Of a stretch of DNA of 64,000 nucleotides, positions 60,933 to 64,000 are shown piece by piece. Every line of letters starts with the position of its first letter. Position 1 is the stretch's first letter. Location: positions 248,001-312,000 of the forward strand of contig NZ_JAUQSW010000004.1 in NCBI RefSeq assembly GCF_030581075.1, given 5' to 3'. A model generated the notes under the pieces. That model was not told the origin of the DNA, made no database searches, and saw only the letters and a program-made list of their open reading frames with translations. Position numbers and translations under genes: made by a program. The stretch comes from Hymenobacter cheonanensis. Its GTDB lineage: Bacteria; Bacteroidota; Bacteroidia; Cytophagales; Hymenobacteraceae.

Positions 60933-61035
60933 AGAACGTCATGCAGACCGAAGGGAAGCATCTCGCGCGGTGCAGTATTGATGGCGTAAGCAACGGTGCG
61001 GGCGAGATGCTTCCCTTCGGTCTGCATGACGTTCT
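60933..61035. repeat. inverted repeat (REP-like) between crtI and crtB, 34-bp perfect arms
   Basis: The arms at 60933-60966 and 61002-61035 are exact reverse complements separated by 35 bases; the arm core is GTCATGCAGACCGAAGGGAA. The element leaves only two bases after the crtI stop and six before the crtB start, so it fills the intergenic space. In the mRNA it would form a very stable stem. Confidence 0.92.
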
Positions 61036-61041
61036 TTTGTA

Positions 61042-61899
61042 ATGATTCACGCATTCATGGACCACGAACAGCTTTTTACCGACACCAGCCTGGCGTGCGC
61101 GCAGCTTATCACGCGGCGCTACAGCACGTCGTTTTCGCTGGGCATCCGCACGCTCGATAAGGCGCTGCACCGGGCCATTTATGCCGTGTATGGCTTCGTG
61201 CGCTGGGCCGATGAAATCGTGGACACCTTCCACAGCCGCGACAAGGCGGCCCTGCTAGCCGGATTCGAGCGTGACACCTACGCGGCCATTGCAGCCGGCT
61301 TCAGCCTGAACCCGGTGCTGCACGCCTTTCAGTGGGCGGTGAACATGTATCAGATTGACCACGAGTTTATTGATGCCTTCCTGCGTAGCATGGAAATGGA
61401 CCTGGAGGACCGTAACTACCGCCAGGAGCTATACGAGCAGTACATCTACGGCTCGGCCGAAGTGGTGGGGCTGATGTGCCTGCGCGTATTTTGCCAGGGC
61501 CAGCCGGCGCTGTTCGAGCAGCTGCGGGCGCCCGCCCGGCGGCTGGGGGCGGCGTTTCAGAAGGTGAATTTCCTGCGCGATATCCGCTCCGATTACGAGG
61601 AGCGGGGCCGCGTGTACTTCCCGGGCCTGCGCTACGAGCAGTTCAACGACGAAGCCAAGCGGGCGGTGGAGGCCGACATCCGGGCCGATTTTGAGGCCGC
61701 CTACGAGGGCATTCGGCAGCTGCCGCGGCAGGCGCGGCTAGGGGTGTACCTGGCCTATATCTACTACCTCAAGCTGTTTCAGAAGCTGCGGCGCGCGCCC
61801 GCCACCCAGGTGCTGGCCGAGCGCGTGCGCCTGCCCGACAATACCAAGCTGCTGCTGCTGGCGGGCTCGTGGCTGCGCTACCGCCTGCGGGCGGTGTAG
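61042..61899 (+). CDS. crtB: phytoene synthase
   Basis: The 285-residue protein has the two Asp-rich motifs of squalene/phytoene synthases: RWADEIVDTFH (DExxD) and FLRDIRSDYEERGRVYFPGL (DxxxD), plus YSTSFSLGIRTLDKALHRAI and YGSAEVVGLMCLRVFCQG. It condenses two geranylgeranyl diphosphates to phytoene. Two close ATGs (61042, 61057) are possible; the second gives MDHEQLFTDTSLACAQLITR. It follows the hairpin after crtI, and is probably co-transcribed with it. Confidence 0.95.
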   Translation: MIHAFMDHEQLFTDTSLACAQLITRRYSTSFSLGIRTLDKALHRAIYAVYGFVRWADEIVDTFHSRDKAALLAGFERDTYAAIAAGFSLNPVLHAFQWAVNMYQIDHEFIDAFLRSMEMDLEDRNYRQELYEQYIYGSAEVVGLMCLRVFCQGQPALFEQLRAPARRLGAAFQKVNFLRDIRSDYEERGRVYFPGLRYEQFNDEAKRAVEADIRADFEAAYEGIRQLPRQARLGVYLAYIYYLKLFQKLRRAPATQVLAERVRLPDNTKLLLLAGSWLRYRLRAV

Positions 61900-61976
61900 C
61901 CCGGGGCGCTAGGGCACTCTGCGCGGGGTTTTGCCGTTGAAGCAGGCTAGCCCCCACGCGCCCTTTGCGCGGCCCG

Positions 61977-61984
61977 TAGCTTTG
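61977..61984 (+). promoter_or_regulatory. TAnnTTTG promoter element, leaderless arrangement
   Basis: TAGCTTTG is a full consensus match ending exactly five bases before the ATG of the gene at 61990. Confidence 0.55.
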
Positions 61985-61989
61985 CGCTC

Positions 61990-62547
61990 ATGAAACGACT
62001 ACTTGTTCTTGCCCTGCTGAGCGCGTTGCCGGCAGCTTCCGGCGCGGTAGCGGGTCGGCCTTTTCCCCGAATTTCCTTTATGTCGCCTCTTCAGCCGGCC
62101 GCCCTGCGCCGCCACTACGAGCAAGCCGCCGCCGATAAGCAGGCCGGCGAAAAATTCTATAACCTGCTGCGCGACTACGCCGGCCAGGACGCCCTGGTGC
62201 TAGGGTATAAGGCTGCCTCCGAGGCTATTAAGGCCCGCGATGCGTCGATGCTCAACAAGCTCACCTACGTGCAGCAGGCCGCCAAAACCTTCGACCAGGC
62301 CGTGGGCCTGGACAGCAACAACGCCGAAATCCGCTTCCTGCGCTTCTCGGTAGAGAGCAACCTGCCGCCCTTCCTGGGTTTGAGCAAGCACGTAGACGAA
62401 GACAAAGCCTTTTTGCTACAGGCCGCGCTCCAGCACCCCGGGTCGGGCATGGATGCGGAAGCCTTTCAGACCGTGCGCGGTTTCCTGGTAGACCGCAAGC
62501 ACGTGAGCGACGACGAGGCCCAGCGCCTGGCCCGGGTGAAAAGCTAG
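61990..62547 (+). CDS. exported helical protein, unknown function
   Basis: The 185-residue protein begins with a signal peptide (MKRLLVLALLSALPAASGAV) and is otherwise helical: LRRHYEQAAADKQAGEKFYN, SMLNKLTYVQQAAKTFDQAV, NAEIRFLRFSVESNLPPFLG. It may be a TPR-like scaffold, with YNLLRDYAGQDALVLGYKAA and LAxxxxxxAxxxYxxxx-type helices, but no family is recognised. It has its own leaderless promoter between crtB and ispH, so it may belong to the carotenoid cluster only by position. Confidence 0.72.
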   Translation: MKRLLVLALLSALPAASGAVAGRPFPRISFMSPLQPAALRRHYEQAAADKQAGEKFYNLLRDYAGQDALVLGYKAASEAIKARDASMLNKLTYVQQAAKTFDQAVGLDSNNAEIRFLRFSVESNLPPFLGLSKHVDEDKAFLLQAALQHPGSGMDAEAFQTVRGFLVDRKHVSDDEAQRLARVKS

Positions 62548-62626
62548 GCGAAATTTTGTGCGTAACGTTCAGAATTTGGGTCGTTCCCGATAACCTTGTG
62601 CGGCAGTTCGGAGTTAGCTTCGCGGT

Positions 62627-63481
62627 ATGCAGTCCGGTTTGCACCTCAGCGTTCGTATAGACCCCAACTCCGGCTTTTGCTTTGGGGTCATTTACGCTAT
62701 TCAGATGGCCGAAGACCTGCTCGAAGAGCAGGGGTATCTGTACTGCCTGGGCGATATCGTGCACAATGATGAAGAAGTGCAGCGCCTCGAAAACAAGGGC
62801 TTACGCATCATTGGCCACGAGCAGTTTGCGGGGCTGCGCAACGAGGCGGTGCTCATCAGGGCGCACGGCGAGCCGCCGAGCACTTATCAGCAGGCGATGG
62901 AAAACAACCTGACCCTCATTGATGCCAGCTGCCCGGTGGTGCTCAAGCTCCAAAACCGCATCAAGGCCAGCTTCGACCGGCGCGAAAAAATCTTCATCTA
63001 CGGCAAGCACGGCCATGCCGAAGTGGTAGGCCTGCTGGGCCAAACCAGCGGCGAGGCCGTAGTATTTGAAAACCTGGACGAGCTACTGCGCCACGAGCTT
63101 CCCTCTGCTATTACGCTCTACAGCCAGACTACCAAGAGTACCGATTCTTTTTATCGCATTAAGAATGAGCTGCTTGAGCGCGGGTTTAGTGTAAATGCCA
63201 ACGATACCATCTGCCGGCAGGTGAGCAACCGCGACGAGGCCCTGCGACGCTTCGCGGCGCAGTTCGACCAGATTGTGTTCGTGTCAGGCACCAAAAGCTC
63301 GAACGGCAAGGTGCTCTACCAGGTGTGCAAAGACACCAACCCGCAAACGCATTTCGTGTCCAACGTCGAGCAGCTGTGCCCTAGCTGGTTTTTGCCGGGC
63401 CAATCGGTGGGTATTTGTGGCGCTACCAGCACCCCCATGTGGCTGATGGAACAGGTGCGCGACGCCTTGGAGCGCCTGTAG
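62627..63481 (+). CDS. ispH: 4-hydroxy-3-methylbut-2-enyl diphosphate reductase
   Basis: The 284-residue iron-sulfur enzyme has the three cluster cysteines in context: NSGFCFGVIYAIQMAEDLLE, IDASCPVVLKLQNRIKASFD and NANDTICRQVSNRDEALRRF, plus RAHGEPPSTYQQAMEN, VFVSGTKSSNGKVLYQVC and GICGATSTPMWLMEQVRDAL. It performs the last step of the MEP pathway, making IPP and DMAPP, and thus feeds precursors to carotenoid synthesis. Its placement next to crtB and crtW suggests coordinated expression. A TAGCTTCG word lies four bases before the ATG. Confidence 0.95.
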   Translation: MQSGLHLSVRIDPNSGFCFGVIYAIQMAEDLLEEQGYLYCLGDIVHNDEEVQRLENKGLRIIGHEQFAGLRNEAVLIRAHGEPPSTYQQAMENNLTLIDASCPVVLKLQNRIKASFDRREKIFIYGKHGHAEVVGLLGQTSGEAVVFENLDELLRHELPSAITLYSQTTKSTDSFYRIKNELLERGFSVNANDTICRQVSNRDEALRRFAAQFDQIVFVSGTKSSNGKVLYQVCKDTNPQTHFVSNVEQLCPSWFLPGQSVGICGATSTPMWLMEQVRDALERL

Positions 63482-63621
63482 TCTGAACCACGGATTCGAC
63501 GGATTTTCAGATTAATCGGATTTCTGGGACGACTTTTTGGCCTACTTTGGGGTTAAGAACTCAGCAAGGCTGCTTACTGCAAACTTGTCGCTGCCTCATT
63601 AGCGAATCGCCCACAATATCC

Positions 63622-64000
63622 GTGATAGCCGAAAAATCCGTCGAAGCCGTAATTCAACGAGTAGCGCCCGCGCCGATTGGCCGCAAGGGCGTGGTTTCGG
63701 CCGCACTGATTATGGGGAGCTGGGCGGGGCTGCTCACCTTTTTGCTGGGCTTCTACCGGCCCGACTGGCACTCGCCGGCGCCTTACCTGCTGGTGCTGCT
63801 GCAAACGCACTTATACACCGGGCTTTACATCACGGCGCACGATGCCATGCACGGCGTAGTAAGCTTAAATAAGCGGCTTAACAACGCCATTGGCACGGTG
63901 TGCGCGCTGCTGTTTGCCTACAACTGGTTTCCGCGCCAGCTGCCCAAGCACCACGACCACCATCGCCACGTAGGCACCCAGGCCGACCCCGATTTTCACC
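63622..64000 (+). CDS. crtW: beta-carotene ketolase CrtW-type (fatty acid desaturase superfamily), partial
   Basis: The gene runs off the right edge; 126 codons are visible. The protein starts, as judged from the lack of any in-frame ATG, at a GTG: VIAEKSVEAVIQRVAPAPIG. It has hydrophobic helices (GVVSAALIMGSWAGLLTFLL; YLLVLLQTHLYTGLYITAHD) and the His motifs HDAMHG and HHDHHRHVGTQADPDFH, typical of the CrtW branch of di-iron ketolases, which add a keto group at C4 of beta-ionone rings. Other desaturase-family members cannot be fully excluded without the C-terminus. Confidence 0.8.
   Translation, partial: MIAEKSVEAVIQRVAPAPIGRKGVVSAALIMGSWAGLLTFLLGFYRPDWHSPAPYLLVLLQTHLYTGLYITAHDAMHGVVSLNKRLNNAIGTVCALLFAYNWFPRQLPKHHDHHRHVGTQADPDFH

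Overview
The window looks like a chromosomal segment of a pigmented, GC-rich member of the Bacteroidota, most likely Hymenobacter or a close relative in Hymenobacteraceae (inference). The reasons are a C-terminal T9SS sorting domain on a secreted M4 protease, promoter elements of the Bacteroidetes TAnnTTTG type, the absence of purine-rich ribosome binding sites, a GH97 enzyme of the SusB type, and a crtZ / MerR-like / ECF sigma / crtI / crtB / ispH / crtW carotenoid block. Most genes are high GC; a few short stretches (34.3-35.1, 43.4-44.0 and 47.0-47.9 kb) are clearly AT-richer and look acquired.

Layout. 0-10.5 kb: the start of PolX, a YceI / di-haem cytochrome pair, an EVE-domain protein, RNase HII, a three-gene signalling unit (stand-alone CZB protein, CHASE3 histidine kinase, receiver protein), gcvT and a ComB-family phosphatase. 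10.5-16.5 kb: an AraC-type regulator with two aldo/keto reductases that share an upstream motif pair, then a persulfide dioxygenase-like metallo-hydrolase with two rhodanese domains. 16.7-21.3 kb: a LysR regulator, its probable target YeiH-type exporter, and an amino-acid permease. 21.4-34.3 kb: small stress or envelope proteins, an R-lectin/PD40/OmpA fusion, the M4 protease, lipoproteins, a periplasmic class II cyclic-nucleotide phosphodiesterase and a TPR-like histidine kinase. 34.3-39 kb: an AT-rich orphan wedged in front of a GH97 glucosidase-type enzyme, and a GH53 endo-galactanase.

39.9-49.4 kb is an accessory zone with many broken genes. It includes a chimeric remnant of two aldo/keto reductases, a frameshifted helical protein, a wrecked serine recombinase, a propeller-lectin gene with an in-frame stop, a decayed small Cys-rich secreted protein and a tyrosine integrase with an in-frame stop. 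The zone ends at a tRNA-Leu(CAA). Its 3' end is repeated (20 of 23 bases, counted by eye) at 42332-42354, which suggests a decaying integrative element of about 7 kb.

49.4-57 kb returns to core genes: hscB, an ABM monooxygenase, a SAM hydrolase-type protein, phoH, a GNAT acetyltransferase, comEC and an enoyl-CoA hydratase. 57-64 kb is the carotenoid block: CrtB makes phytoene, CrtI desaturates it, CrtZ and CrtW add hydroxyl and keto groups, IspH supplies isoprenoid precursors, and a MerR-type regulator plus an ECF sigma factor probably control expression. The MerR regulator has lost both cobalamin-contacting histidines known from CarH. Long hairpin repeats of several unrelated families sit between genes, one of them between crtI and crtB.
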